A stretch of DNA of 64,000 bases from contig CM037777.1 of NCBI GenBank assembly GCA_021229015.1, positions 53,389,554 through 53,453,553 on the forward strand, given 5' to 3'. A program made the position numbers and the translations under genes. The DNA comes from Solen grandis (taxonomy: Eukaryota > Mollusca > Bivalvia > Adapedonta > Solenidae). Below the pieces are notes generated by a model, which saw only the letters and a list, made by a program, of their open reading frames with translations, did no database searches and was not told where the DNA came from. Numbering within the stretch: position 1 is the stretch's first letter; every line of letters begins with the position of its first letter. Shown here piece after piece: positions 11,856-23,381 of this stretch.

Positions 11856-13511
11856 GCTGTACTTATTTAGTTTACAGTCCCTGTCATCTGGTTAGGCCTA
11901 CCTGATGTTCTTATTTAGTTTACAGTCCTTTCATCTGGTTAGGCCTACCTGCTGTACTTATTTAGTTTACAGTCCTTTCATCTGGTTAGGCCTACCTGCT
12001 GTTCTTATTTAGTTTACAGTCCCTGTCATCTGGTTAGGCCTACCTGATGTTCTTATTTAGTTTACAGTCCTTTCATCAGGTGAGGCCTACCTGATGTTCT
12101 TATTTAGTTTACAGTCCTTTCATCTGGTTAGGCCTACCTGCTGTACTTATTTAGTTTTCAGTCCCTGTCATCTGGTCAGGCTAGCTACCTGCTGTACTTA
12201 TTTAGTTTACAGTCCCTGTCATCTGGTCAGGCTAGCTACCTGCTGTACTTATTTAGTTTACAGTCCCTGTCATCTGGTCAGGCTAGCTACCTGCTGTACT
12301 TATTTAGTTTTCAGTCCTTTCATCTGGTTAGGCCTACCTGCTGTACTTGTTTAGTTTACAGTCCCTGTCATCTGGTCAGGCTAGCTACCTGCTGTACTTA
12401 TTTAGTTTTCAGTCCTTTCATCTGGTTAGGCCTACCTGCTGTACTTGTTTAGTTTACAGTCCTTTCATCTGGTTAGGCCTACCTGCTGTACTTATTTAGT
12501 TTACAGTCCCTGTCATCTGGTCAGGCTAGCTACCTGCTTTACTTATTTAGTTTACAGTCCCTGTCATCTGGTCAGGCTAGCTACCTGCTGTACTTATTTA
12601 GTTTTCAGTCCTTTCATCTGGTTAGGCCTACCTGCTGTACTTATTTAGTTTTCAGTCCTTTCATCTGGTTAGGCCTACCTGCTGTACTTATTTAGTTTTC
12701 AGTCCTTTCATCTGGTTAGGCCTACCTGCTGTACTTATTTAGTTTACAGTCCCTGTCATCTGGTTAGGCCTACCTGCTGTACTTATTTAGTTTACAGTCC
12801 TTTCATCTGGTTAGGCCTACCTGCTGTACTTATTTAGTTTACAGTTCCTGTCATCTGGTCAGGCTAGCTACCTGCTGTACTTATTTAGTTTACAGTCCCT
12901 GTCATCTGGTCAGGCTAGCTACCTGCTTTACTTATTTAGTTTACAGTCCCTGTCATCTGGTTAGGCCTACCTGCTGTACTTATTTAGTTTACAGTCCCTG
13001 TCATCTGGTTAAGCCTACCTGCTGTACTTATTTAGTTTACAGTCCCTGTCATCTGGTTAGGCCTACCTGCTGTACTTATTTAGTTTACAGTTCCTGTCAT
13101 CTGGTTAGGCCTACCTGCTGTACTTATTTAGTTTACAGTTCCTGTCATCTGGTTAGGCCTACCTGCTGTACTTATTTAGTTTACAGTCCCTGTCATCTGG
13201 TTAGGCTAGCTACCTGCTGTACTTATTTAGTTTACAGTCCCTGTCATATGGTCAGGCTAGCTATCTGCTGTACTGATTTAGTTTACAGTCCCTGTCATAT
13301 GGTCAGGCTAGCTATCTGCTGTACTGATTTAGTTTACAGTCCCTGTCATCTGGTCAGGCTAGCTACCTGCTGTACTTATTTAGTTTAAAGTCCCTGTCAT
13401 ATGGTCAGGCTAGCTACCTGCTGTACTTATTTAGTTTACAGTCCCTGTCATCTGGTCAGGCTAGCTTCCTGCTCTATTTATTTAGTTTACAGTCCCTTGT
13501 TAGGCTAGCTA
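11856..13511. repeat. Minisatellite with three interspersed unit types (47, 48, 51 bp), about 34 copies
   Basis: Units share CTGTACTTATTTAGTTTACA and differ at two modules: CAGTCCTTTCATCTGG or CAGTCCCTGTCATCTGG, and GGTTAGGCCTACCTG or GGTCAGGCTAGCTACCTG. The combinations give unit lengths of about 47, 48 and 51 bp, mixed along the array. Open frames here change with the unit mix and are not genes. Confidence 0.88.
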
Positions 13512-15033
13512 CCATTCTAAAAATTGAAGTTTCATTTGAATGTGTGTCACAGCAATCATTTTCAGTCTTATTTGGTAATGTTGAAATTGTCAGACTGGTC
13601 CAAGTCCTTTTAATCTAACAAAATATTTTCTTATTAAGAATACCTCCTAGCATAGTGGTAAGGCTACCGTCTGGTCAGTGTGTCCAATTTGATGCCCTGA
13701 TGGAAGTGGAGAAAAAAATCACAAGTTTGTAATGAAATGCTGAAAATAATTGGGGGTACCATTTAGATGTGTTTTGACTGTCCTGCTGAACAGTTATTCT
13801 GGAGGAAGTCTAGTATTATTGAGGGAGACTCAATTTGTAGAATATGATGTATTTATTTTGTCTGTGGGTTTCCCTTTAAATGGAAGACAAATATGAAGTT
13901 ACATGATTTATTCAAATTCTGTGGAGTACGATAGACAGTGGAGTATATCATATATGGGGGAAGACATTTGTAGTATTCCTCAGAGAGGAAGGCTAAGCCG
14001 TCTTTTTAGAAAGTTCATTTCGTAAATGTTTTTTTCTCACAAATTTTTTAACAATCTGACAAATACCATTCCATTTTTCTTGTCTGCTTTGGCAATTTTA
14101 GGCAGCAAGCTTGTGGTATTTCAGATGTCTGTAGAACAAATAAGGAAAGAATAATGCTGGTTGAAATTTATGTTTGTCTACTTGAAATCTGCCAAATGCA
14201 ATTCCATTAACTGTTAACAAGACAGAAGAATGGGTCTCAGTACCTTGGAATGGGTTAAACTCTGTATGTATCTCACCAGCTTCTGAATAAGTGGGACTTG
14301 AACTATAGATCTGTTTTTAAAAGCAGACTTTTCTATGTAGGCACTTAATGATCTTATTAAAAATGGTCTGAGTGTAGGGGGGAAATTGATTTGAAATGTT
14401 TTTAAAAGTTTTGCTATAATAGAACAAAAGCAAATAGTCGAATAAAACCAGCTAGTCAAATATTCCATATTATGAGATGTTATGGCACAGATATTCTGGA
14501 TCCCACAGAAGGAACTTTTTTGTTTTATTTTTTATCATCTCCAGGGATGCATATAACAGAAGATGGTGTAAACCCTGATCTGCTTGCATTGCAAATTGCA
14601 CGAAGGCTTATCTAGTTTTATAGTGCTTACATAGGTAAATCCTCTAGGTAACTCTATTTTAAAAGAGAGTTTGAAAAAGAACATTGTTTCAGTTTGGTTA
14701 TGCAGTGACTGCAAGGGTGTAAAAATCTTAAAACTATTACTTGCACTTCCTCATACTTAGCAAATTTGAGATACTAAATCAAGAACTTATATTTTTTTAT
14801 ACACTGCCCTGCACTAGGGCCATGGCGAAAGGGTGAGTTGAAGTTTGCTGTCCACATCCATACAGTACTATTAATAAAGATAATTTGAAGTTAGTATGTG
14901 TGTCATAGTGATATAAAATTAACCTTAATTGGTATAGTATATACTTAATTGGCATTGGTTTCTGCAGGTTTTGGCATTGTTCATATAAAGTTTCCCTCTG
15001 CTCAGGCTTACTTTGGTACCTGGCAACTGAGTT
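13512..15033. other. No gene seen
   Basis: AT-rich. 14558-14650 looks like a very old family A MITE relative (TGATCTGCTTGC, GTTTTATAGTGCTTACATAG) but lacks termini. Confidence 0.45.
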
Positions 15034-16425
15034 AGCTCTGCACAGTCATGGTTTTGCATTTGATGTCTGTGTTGGGTCTGCACAGGCATGGTCTTGCATT
15101 TGATGTCTGTGTTGGGTCTGCACAGGCATGGTCTTGCATTTGATGTCCGCATTGGCTCTGCACAGGCATGGTCTTGCATTTGATGTCTGTGTTGGCTCTG
15201 CACAGGCATGGTCTTGCATTTGATGTCTGTGTTGGGTCTGCACAGTCATGGTCTTGCATTTGATGTCTGTGTTGGCTCTGCACAGGCATGGTCTTGCATT
15301 TGATGTCTGTGTTGGCTCTGCACAGGCATGGTCTTGCATTTGATGTCTGTGTTGGGTCTGCACAGTCATGGTCTTGTATTTGATGTCTGTGTTAGGTCTG
15401 CACAGTCATGGTCTTGCATTTGATGTCTGTGTTGGCTCTGCACAGGCATGGTCTTGTATTTGATGTCTGTGTTGGCTCTGCACAGGCATGGTCTTGCTTT
15501 CGATGTCTGTGTTGGCTCTGCACAGGCATGGTCTTGCATTTGATGTCTGTGTTGGCTCTGCACAGGCATGGTCTTGTATTCGATGTCTGTGTTGGCTCTG
15601 CACAGGCATGGTTTTGCATTCGATGTCTGTGTTGGCTCTGCACAGGCATGGTCTTGCATTTGATGTCTGTGTTGGGTCTGCACAGTCATGGTCTTGCATT
15701 TGATGTCTGTGTTGGCTCTGCACAGTCATGGTCTTGCATTTGATGTCTGTGTTGGCTCTGCACAGGCATGGTCTTGAATTTGATGTCTGTGTTGGTCTGC
15801 ACAGTCATGGTCTTGCATTTGATGTCTGTGTTGGCTCTGCACAGTCATGGTCTTGCATTTGATGTCTGTGTTGGCTCTGCACAGTCATGGTCTTGCATTC
15901 GATGTCTGTGTTGGCTCTGCACAGTCATGGTCTTGCATTTGATGTCTGTGTTGGCTCTGCACAGGCATGGTCTTGCATCTGATGTCTGTGTTGGGTCTGC
16001 ACAGGCATGGTCTTGCATTTGATGTCTGTGTTGGCTATGCACAGTCATGGTCTTGCATTTGATGTCTGTGTTGGCTCTGCACAGGCATGGTCTTGCATTG
16101 ATGTCTGAGTTGGCTCTGCACAGGCATGGTCTTGATTGACTCTGAGTTGGCTCTGCACAGGCATGGTCTTGCATTTGATGTCTGGGTTGGCTCTGCACAG
16201 GCATGGTCTTGCATTCGAAGTTGGAGTTGGCTCTACACAGGCATGGTCTTAAATTTGACATCTCAGCTGGCTCTGCACAGGCAATGTCTTGTATTTGACA
16301 TCTAAGTTGGCTCTGCACAGACAATGTCTTGCCTTTGACATCTGAGTTGGCTCTACGCAGGCATGTTGTTGATTGACAGGCATGGTCTTGCACTCACTGA
16401 GTTGGCAGACTGCTCAGGCATGACA
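15034..16425. repeat. 40-bp minisatellite, about 34 copies
   Basis: Unit TCTGCACAGGCATGGTCTTG / CATTTGATGTCTGTGTTGGC, exactly 40 bp through most of the array. Recurrent variants include CAGTCATG for CAGGCATG and GGGTCTG for GGCTCTG. Units after about 16080 are increasingly degraded. Because 40 is not a multiple of three and the unit lacks stops in several frames, long repetitive open frames appear on both strands. They have no start context or splice support and are read as artefacts of the repeat. Confidence 0.9.
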
Positions 16426-18056
16426 TCAATTTGGGTACTTGAAGTTAGGCTCTGATTAGTTGTGGTATGACTTTGGACACAAGGTTTGGTATTGTGTAGC
16501 ATGGTGTAGCCTAAACAGTTAGGTTTGGCCCTTGTTTTGCACTACTCTTGTTGTATTTAATGTTGTACTACTATACCCAACATTACTTGTGTTAATGGCA
16601 TTTTTATTGCATATAATCAGTACAATACAATCTACTTCACTGTTTAGGATGTTTCAATTTTTTTATGAGTGTTTTATATCTTCACTATTTTACCTTAATT
16701 GTTACATAATATGCAGTCATAAAATTGAAATGATGCTTGATTCTCAACATTCTCCAAGTTTGTATCCATCCTTGAATCAAGCTTCTCATGGGAGGCAAGG
16801 AATTTGTGATTAAAAACACTTAGTCTTGGGTTTCCTTTGGAATTTCTGAGACACACAGTGCAAAGCTGTTTCAGATCAATTCAGATTTGCTATGATAAGC
16901 ACATCCAGGTTCAATATTGACAGGCTTTGTCAGACATTACCTTAAGGATTTCTGAATATCCTTGGAATACAGTTCTCTTACTTGGACTGGTTGCTAAAGC
17001 TGACAGAACTGATTGGAGGTGCACAAAGGCATGATCTGGCACCTGCTTGACATGGCTCAGAATGATCTGGTTCATTGAGATGCTTGCTCTGTAAAGGTGT
17101 TGAAATCTGTGTCATTAGGTGCATGTTTCTACCCTACTTTTGTTTAGCTTCTGTTTTGCATTCTGTTGCTCTGTCAACAGGACAGCGAATCAGATAGCTG
17201 GTAAAACATGTTTTTTGTGTGTGTCTGGTTTTGTTTATTCAGCATTACATGTAAAGACCGACAAGAAATGAGTTCTTTATGCTTGAAATGATAATATCAG
17301 CTAACTTTTTCAACACCCCTTCTTGATAGTTTTTGTTTGATGACCAGTGTTTGTGATGGCCGTGGGAGGGTTTCCCCTGTTTCCTAATCCTGTTTCATTT
17401 CTGTCAGCAGAGGAACCAGACTGTGTTGTGGTCATGGACTGGTTTAATGTGTTTAGATGTAGATAATTGGACTGATAAGGGTCTTGAGTGTAAGCCAGTC
17501 TGGCGGGCCTGCAGCCATTCTGTATACAATCTGGACAGTGACATATGAGATCCGGAGTCCTAAATGGCACTTTCTTAAAACATTATAAAGACAAATGTAT
17601 CTGCTGAGGACCCTTTACAGTATCTGAGAACTATCTGATAATGAGCTTTGTAAACAGAAAGGAAGCAGCTTTTGAACAAGTTATATTTTTTAGAGTAGGG
17701 ATCTTTTTAAGTCATACTTGAAATGGAAAAGGGCGGATATTCATATTTTTTGGGGGGAGCTCAAAGCAGACAAACAGATATGCATCAAAAGCAATGTCAC
17801 TTTTATACTTGCGAGGAAATTATTTACTGCTAAGAAGGCAAAAGATCAGACAGAAATAGACATACATCATAACACTTCTTGTCTTCAAGTTCACTACCAG
17901 CCTATTTTAACTCTGCAGACGACCATGCAATTATATTTTCAATCTAAAAATTGATAGTGCAGGGTAATTTAGCTCAGCAGAAAATATCACAAGCCAGAGC
18001 TAGGGCATTTTAAAAGTTTGCTTAAAACTGAAGTCACAATTAGGAGTGGTGGATTT
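16426..18056. other. No gene seen
   Basis: T/G-rich plus strand. Several short open frames, none with domain-like content. Confidence 0.55.
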
Positions 18057-18059
18057 TTA

Positions 18060-19164
18060 GTCCCCTACCGGCATCGCCAAAGGGGACTATAGATTTGCAC
18101 TCTGTCCGTGCGTCAGTCAGTCTCTCTATCAGTCGCACACATGTTTTCCGGTCTTTTTTGTCTAAACACTTGCAGATATTGATCTAATATTTAGTAAGTT
18201 AGTCAACCACCATGAGTTACTGATCAAGTTCAAGTTTGGTTCCAGTCCACTGATTTTTGACGAAATTATGGGCCTTGGACATAGTAAAATTTTTTTAAAA
18301 TAGCAGTTTTCCTAACTTTTTAGTTGTGTGTGACTCTGTCTCCTAGAGTTAAAACCGAATAACCTCTCAATAGTGTAAATATGATCGAACAATTGTATAT
18401 ATCTCTACAACATAAGTACACTAGAATAAAGCAAAATGCTGAAAAATCAATGCTGTGTCAAAAATAAATACTTACAGGCAGCAAATATTGCCTGTGACAT
18501 GAGAAACATTATAGAAGTTAATTTTCTATGCTGATGTTACTGCAATCAAATGATTAACTGTTTTTATCACGTGATCACTTTACCAAGCACACGAATATAG
18601 TTTGTTTTGATGCAAAGGTGGCTCACAAATAAATTTGATAGTAAATGTGCAGCGTTCGGTCATTTTAGGCTGTTACAATAACCCATGTAAAGTCCTAACA
18701 AATCATTGTAACATACTAATAATCACATCAATCTATCGACCTCAGATATCTCAAAGGGTTATTTCTTACACTAAAAAGTGACCGAAACCTGTACATCTAC
18801 TATCCGAAATGAGTTTGGAGCCTCTGACCTGTGAAGAAAAGTTGCATTATTACTTCAATCTATAAATAGAGTCTGTTTTAGATAAGGTACTGCATGAATA
18901 CAAATCAAAGCTCTGATAGCACTGAGAGAACAGGAATGCCACATTTTTTTGTTTATCAAAGTGAATTTAATCACTGGTGATTAAATTGACTTGCAGCTCT
19001 TCAAACACTCTTTCATTTGAGACACACACAACTTCAGTGCCTTCAGCGCTTTGATTGATATTTATTGTCATTTAACTTTCATCAAAGTATTTATCAAATA
19101 ATTGACTTGTTTGCAGCATGAAGAGGGATGGGGGTTCTTAGTTTTCTTTTTGCTGGTAGGGGAC
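18060..19164. mobile_element. 1.1-kb non-autonomous element with 13-bp TIRs and TTA flanks
   Basis: The left end GTCCCCTACCGGC and the right end GCTGGTAGGGGAC are inverted with one mismatch. Both ends are flanked by TTA (18057-18059 and 19165-19167), a three-base duplication size seen in PIF/Harbinger and CACTA elements. The left end also forms a hairpin, TAGTCCCCT ... AGGGGACTA, within about 30 bp. The interior has CTGTCCGTGCGTCAGTCAG near the left end, a motif shared in style with the element at 31819, and no usable reading frame. Superfamily uncertain. Confidence 0.62.
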
Positions 19165-19167
19165 TTA

Positions 19168-21502
19168 GTATTGCCTAAGCAATACTTTCAAAATGCTTGT
19201 TAACTTCTACAATTACCTGGATATTTCAACAAGCCAAATGACATCAGATAAAAAGTTATTGCAAACATTTATTTTATGATCAATCTCTTGCTGTTGGACT
19301 TGAAGTATTGTCAACCATTGTGCATACTATTGGTCAATTAACCCATTTTTCCCATCATTCATCAGTCTAGGTACCAGGAAGAAAGGGAAGAAGTGGCCAG
19401 TTGACAGACTGATCTGCTGTCATTAGTGGAAGCCAATTAGCACCAGTTTTGCTGTGTGATATATCTTGAACATGGGCCTCTGGCATGTATATAGATCACA
19501 CATTAACAATGGTGGCCAATTGGAACAACACCGTCTTCTTTCCCTTTTATAAATGAGTAAAAGAAACCTAAAACAAGTCATGAAACAGAAGAATTTGTTT
19601 CTTAAAATATAGTTTCTTTCTTGCATGGCCATAGAAAATATGTTTGTTCTAGGAATGCAAATGAAAGGAAATAAGACCATACAAGAAGATTTATTCATTT
19701 CATGTTTTGTTTTTCAAATTTTCCATATTTTCTGTTTTTGGTGAAAGTATCCTTGCCTTAGGAGATAACATTATGTTATTACTGCTGAAGATTTTCTTTT
19801 TCCTGTGTGTATTTGTCAGTCTTTTCACAAAAAGCCTGAAATGAAATGTTTCTTTATAAATAGCAGATTTTTGCTATGAAGTCATGGTCTAATCTCAGTC
19901 TAGTTTGTCTTATATTTTCTCTTTCTGAGTGTCAAAATGTTAAAAGTTTAGCCAAGATCTGGCCACTGAAACAAAAATAATTTCTTAGAATAATGGGTAC
20001 ATTAATTCATGCCCTGAACATATAAACAGCATGGTGGTTAGAACGACCACCTCTGGAGCAGGACACTGGTCAGTTCCTGGTTCTAACATACCAGTTTTTG
20101 CTTGGTCCTCAACATAATTTATCGGGCCAATTCACTAGACTGAAATACTGTGAGAAACCTACTTCTCTAAGAATCACATGCAAAATTGACATGAACCTAG
20201 GGGCAGTAATTCAGTCACATTTACTGCAAATGAAGAAATTGCTGGTTTATGAATTTATATCAGAACAACTATTAAATTAATTAATTCTCATTTGTTTAAT
20301 CATGACCATCTGAAAGGCAAACTATCTAGATATTTGTTGAAGATGTACACCCTGAAGATATTAATGTTTTCTGACAGAGATTGTAAAAATTATGCAGTTT
20401 AATGAGAATTCTTAATGTTTTCATACCAACAGAGTGTAAAGCTATAAATAAAAGGCTCCTGGTAGTGTGTTTTTATGTGTTTTTCCGGTTGGTTTTTGAG
20501 TGTGGTGTCATCACTCTCCAGTTGCATACCATTATCTGCATCTTCCAGGGTATGTCCTGTTCTTTCTTCATCAGGAGTTGTTTAATTAAGCACAGACTCT
20601 GGTGTTTTTCTGCCTTGCACCTGTATAGAAAAAGTCTTCGTAATTACAGGTTTATTTGAAACTTTGAGGCAGCAAATGTTGTAACTGCCATCATTAGAGG
20701 TGTTTGTTTCTGGTTATGGTAGCCATTTAGTGATCATGTTTTCTTAAGGATTAGTTAATGCAGGTGTTCATGTAAATTATTCAAGTCTCTGTTCCAAGAA
20801 AACGTGCAAGTACAGGTATAATGATCAGTAGAATGTTCAACCATCTCATTAGTGGGAGAGATTTTTTCATTCAGATATCTTTTTTTGTGAGTATAAAAGT
20901 GTTGGAACTTTTAATTTAATGCTTGAAATTCAGCCTTCACAAAATTGTACTAGAACAAAATTGACATTTCCTGTGTTATAGATGTATTCAAATTGTGTCT
21001 TGCAGGGTGGCTTACAGCAACACTGAAATAATAGGTAGTCAATGGTTTACTTGGTTTGCACAACAGGACACAATAGTTTTGTTGTGATTCTTTTTGTAAG
21101 CAGATAACCTAGTCATATATGTGAAGCGTTTGGGGGGACTTAAAACTGGAAAGGTGTTGCCTGTCAGGAAGGAAAATCCTGTCCAAATCAAGAATGCCAA
21201 GACATGTTGTCAAGGACAGAAGATGTAATGGTATAAAATGCCTGACATAATTATCCATTGCACATGCAAGCATATGTCAGGAAGTCTACAAGGAGATTGA
21301 TATAGGTGTTGAGTATTTCTTGAATCCTTGCAGTAACTTTAGGATATCTACAATATTTGAGGAAATAAAGAGAGATTTAACAGAATTAAAGTATTGTTCA
21401 TTACTTGGGATATAATTGGGTCTGATAGGAATGCTGTTAAAAAATGCTTAAGTTCTCAAACTTGTCATGATTCTAAGATGCAATTAATTTGTTCAGTTTC
21501 AT
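19168..21502. other. No gene seen
   Basis: Non-coding T-rich sequence with one weak SINE head at 20031. Short open frames at 19423-19698 and 20402-20659 look accidental. Confidence 0.55.
20031..20110 (+). mobile_element. Degenerate tRNA-derived SINE head (weak)
   Basis: GCATGGTGGTTAGAACGACC resembles box A and CCTGGTTCTAACA resembles a decayed box B at tRNA-like spacing. No body or target duplication recognised. Confidence 0.28.
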
Positions 21503-21744
21503 TTAACCCTTTCCCTCATAGAGGAAACCATGAAAAGACCTATGCGAACAGCATAAAACCAGATCAGCCTGCGAGTAACTCGCAGGCTGATCAGGGTTTA
21601 TGCTGTTCGCTGCTCCTCAGTGGTCTGGAAGTGAGGATTTTGTAATTAAATTGTGTAAGGTTTAACTGTGGTTTTCTGCAGATCAGGCTTTATGTGGTAC
21701 CTATTGAGTGCGTCAAAATGAGTCTATATGAGGGAAAGGGTTAA
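21503..21744 (-). mobile_element. Family A palindromic MITE, copy 3
   Basis: TTAA-flanked 242-bp copy, reverse orientation, intact hairpin core, very similar to the copy at 8096. Both termini are intact. Confidence 0.87.
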
Positions 21745-22572
21745 TATTATACTGCACCTCAATGTTCTATGAACATTTGCTCTTGATTGTATCATTATTT
21801 TTAAGAAAGTTACACACACTTCAGTACTAAAAAATATATGGATATAAAACTGAAAAAAGGTAATTTTCAGGAGGAATTTATGTGTTTGTTATAAAACTCA
21901 TTTATGAATGTTTATACCAAAGAAAGTAAGCAACAAAAAAAAAGTGAATGATTCTCATAATAATACTGAAAAAAAAAATGGTCGTAATGGATTAGGCAAT
22001 TTGGGGGGAAAACAGAGAGAAAAAAAAAGAGAGATAACATATGAAGTGTTTTGTCCTCTTGACAATTGTACACAGAATCCTTGCCGCTGTTATGGTTGAT
22101 CATTAGGGTTGATCACCACGGTTGATTTCCATGGCAGTGTTTAGGATGTCGTAATAATAGAGGGATTCTGAATGCCAAGTCAGTAATAGGCAATTAGTAC
22201 TATTTACCTAGCATTCCCACTAGACATAATACTACACAGCTGCTCAGGAAGACCTCTCCAGGGCTTCAGTACAGTAGTCGTGTATATTTTGTGCTTCGGC
22301 ATTATTGTTTAGTGCACTTACAAGAGAGGAGGCGTAGATGTTGACATTGTCATGCGTTCTGTCAGCTTCGGAGCAGAAGTGGGTGGGGTAGGGAGGGACG
22401 TTGTGAGATATAGTTTCATGGTGCTTCCAGGTAACATTCCTCATGGAATATAAGAATTAACTAGCAGTGTATCTAAATACAGTGTAGATCCATTATAATG
22501 CACTCCATTATTATGCACAAGCCAGTCTAATGACTTTCAGCATTGGATCCAAATCAATTTTGTTACCCATAG
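21745..22572. other. No gene seen
   Basis: Contains A-rich tracts at 21930-22040 and no recognisable gene. Confidence 0.5.
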
Positions 22573-22665
22573 TTATAATACTGTGATCCAATATCATGCA
22601 GTATCTAGACATAGGCCTTGGATGCAACCCCAAATATTGTGCAATTATGATGGACCTGCTCCGGA
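22573..22665 (-). repeat. Dispersed inverted relative of the 9.9-kb minisatellite unit
   Basis: On the minus strand GCAGGTCCATCATAATTGCA, ATATTTGGGGTTGCATCCAA and TGTCTAGATACTGCATGA follow the order of the 47-bp unit at 9869-10487. Roughly one and a half units, diverged. A further possible unit is at 22465-22500. Confidence 0.45.
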
Positions 22666-22802
22666 TCAGAGTATTGCTGGGGAACCAGTTAATGGATACA
22701 TTTTTCCTGCTTTGAATCAAATAATCATATCATCAATATATTAAACTATTGAAACAAAAAAACAACAGCAATAACAACAACAAAAAACAGAGACCAGGGT
22801 CG

Positions 22803-23050
22803 AATTCCACCAACAATTCTTAGCGTTAAGTAAAACTTAAATTACTTAAGGGCGAATTTCATTAGTCTTGTTTATCTAATAAAAATACCTAAATGTTTCA
22901 TTTCTTACCAATTATTGTTAGTTATTAAGGTAATAGTGATTTCATCTTAGTCATGTACTTGAATATTTCATAAAAAGTAATGGTGGAATGTGTATCTACC
23001 TAGTTTAAGAATTTAAGTATTACTTAGCACTAAGCATTGTTGGTGGAATT
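22803..23050. mobile_element. Family B palindromic MITE, best-preserved copy
   Basis: Long inverted ends: AATTCCACCAACAATTCTTA at the left and, at the right, GCATTGTTGGTGGAATT preceded by AAGTATTACTTAGCACTAA. Inverted similarity extends about 45 bp from each end. The interior of about 150 bp is AT-rich and non-coding. Superfamily not assigned, because no unambiguous target duplication is visible. Confidence 0.65.
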
Positions 23051-23066
23051 AGAGGCAGATTTAGTA

Positions 23067-23365
23067 CCATCCCTGGAGGCTGAGTGGTTAGAGCATCTGC
23101 CTCAGGAGCCGGAGGTCGTGGGTTCGATTCCCAGCCGCGACACATCAAAGTCGAAAAAAAATGGTACTGTTATAGCTCCCTTGCTTCGTGCTCAGCATAT
23201 AAGGGTAGACTGCTTTGCCCAGTGTCAGGATAATGTGACTGGGTGTGGTATCATGCCACATGTCTACGGCATGATACTGCAGTGTGGCAGCACTATATCT
23301 GTCTCAAGTAGACATCATCTCCAAATGACTGAAACACTGTTGGTGGGATATTAAACCAAACAAAT
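23067..23365 (+). mobile_element. tRNA-derived SINE, apparently full-length, with target-site duplication
   Basis: GGCTGAGTGGTTAGAGCATC is box A and GGGTTCGATTCCCAG is box B, giving a tRNA-like head of about 75 bases. The body of about 220 bases ends GATATTAAACCAAACAAAT. Flanked by GAGGCAGATTTAGTA at 23052-23066 and GAGGCAGATTTAAGTA at 23366-23381, a direct repeat differing by one base. It lies just outside the right end of the family B MITE. Diverged fragments of the same SINE lie at 1268-1396 and 1805-1885. Confidence 0.78.
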
Positions 23366-23381
23366 GAGGCAGATTTAAGTA

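Noticed and set aside
12094..12648. Repetitive frames (FSLQSFHLVRPTCCTYLV type) as membrane proteins
   Set aside because: They are translations of the 47/48/51-bp minisatellite, and the frame changes with the unit mix.
13640..13700. tRNA-like SINE head (GCATAGTGGTAAGGCTACCG)
   Set aside because: Box-A resemblance only; no box B at the right spacing.
14558..14650. Ninth family A MITE copy
   Set aside because: Scattered similarity to the arms but no TTAA, no termini and no hairpin core; too decayed to call.
15046..16393. Long Cys/His-rich repetitive open frames as real proteins
   Set aside because: They exist on both strands and in several frames of a 40-bp minisatellite, with no splice or start context, so they follow from the unit.
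9869..16425. CRISPR-like array
   Set aside because: The repeats are contiguous tandem units without unique spacers, in a eukaryotic context.
23067..23145. Functional tRNA gene
   Set aside because: The tRNA-like head is fused to a SINE body and flanked by a target-site duplication.
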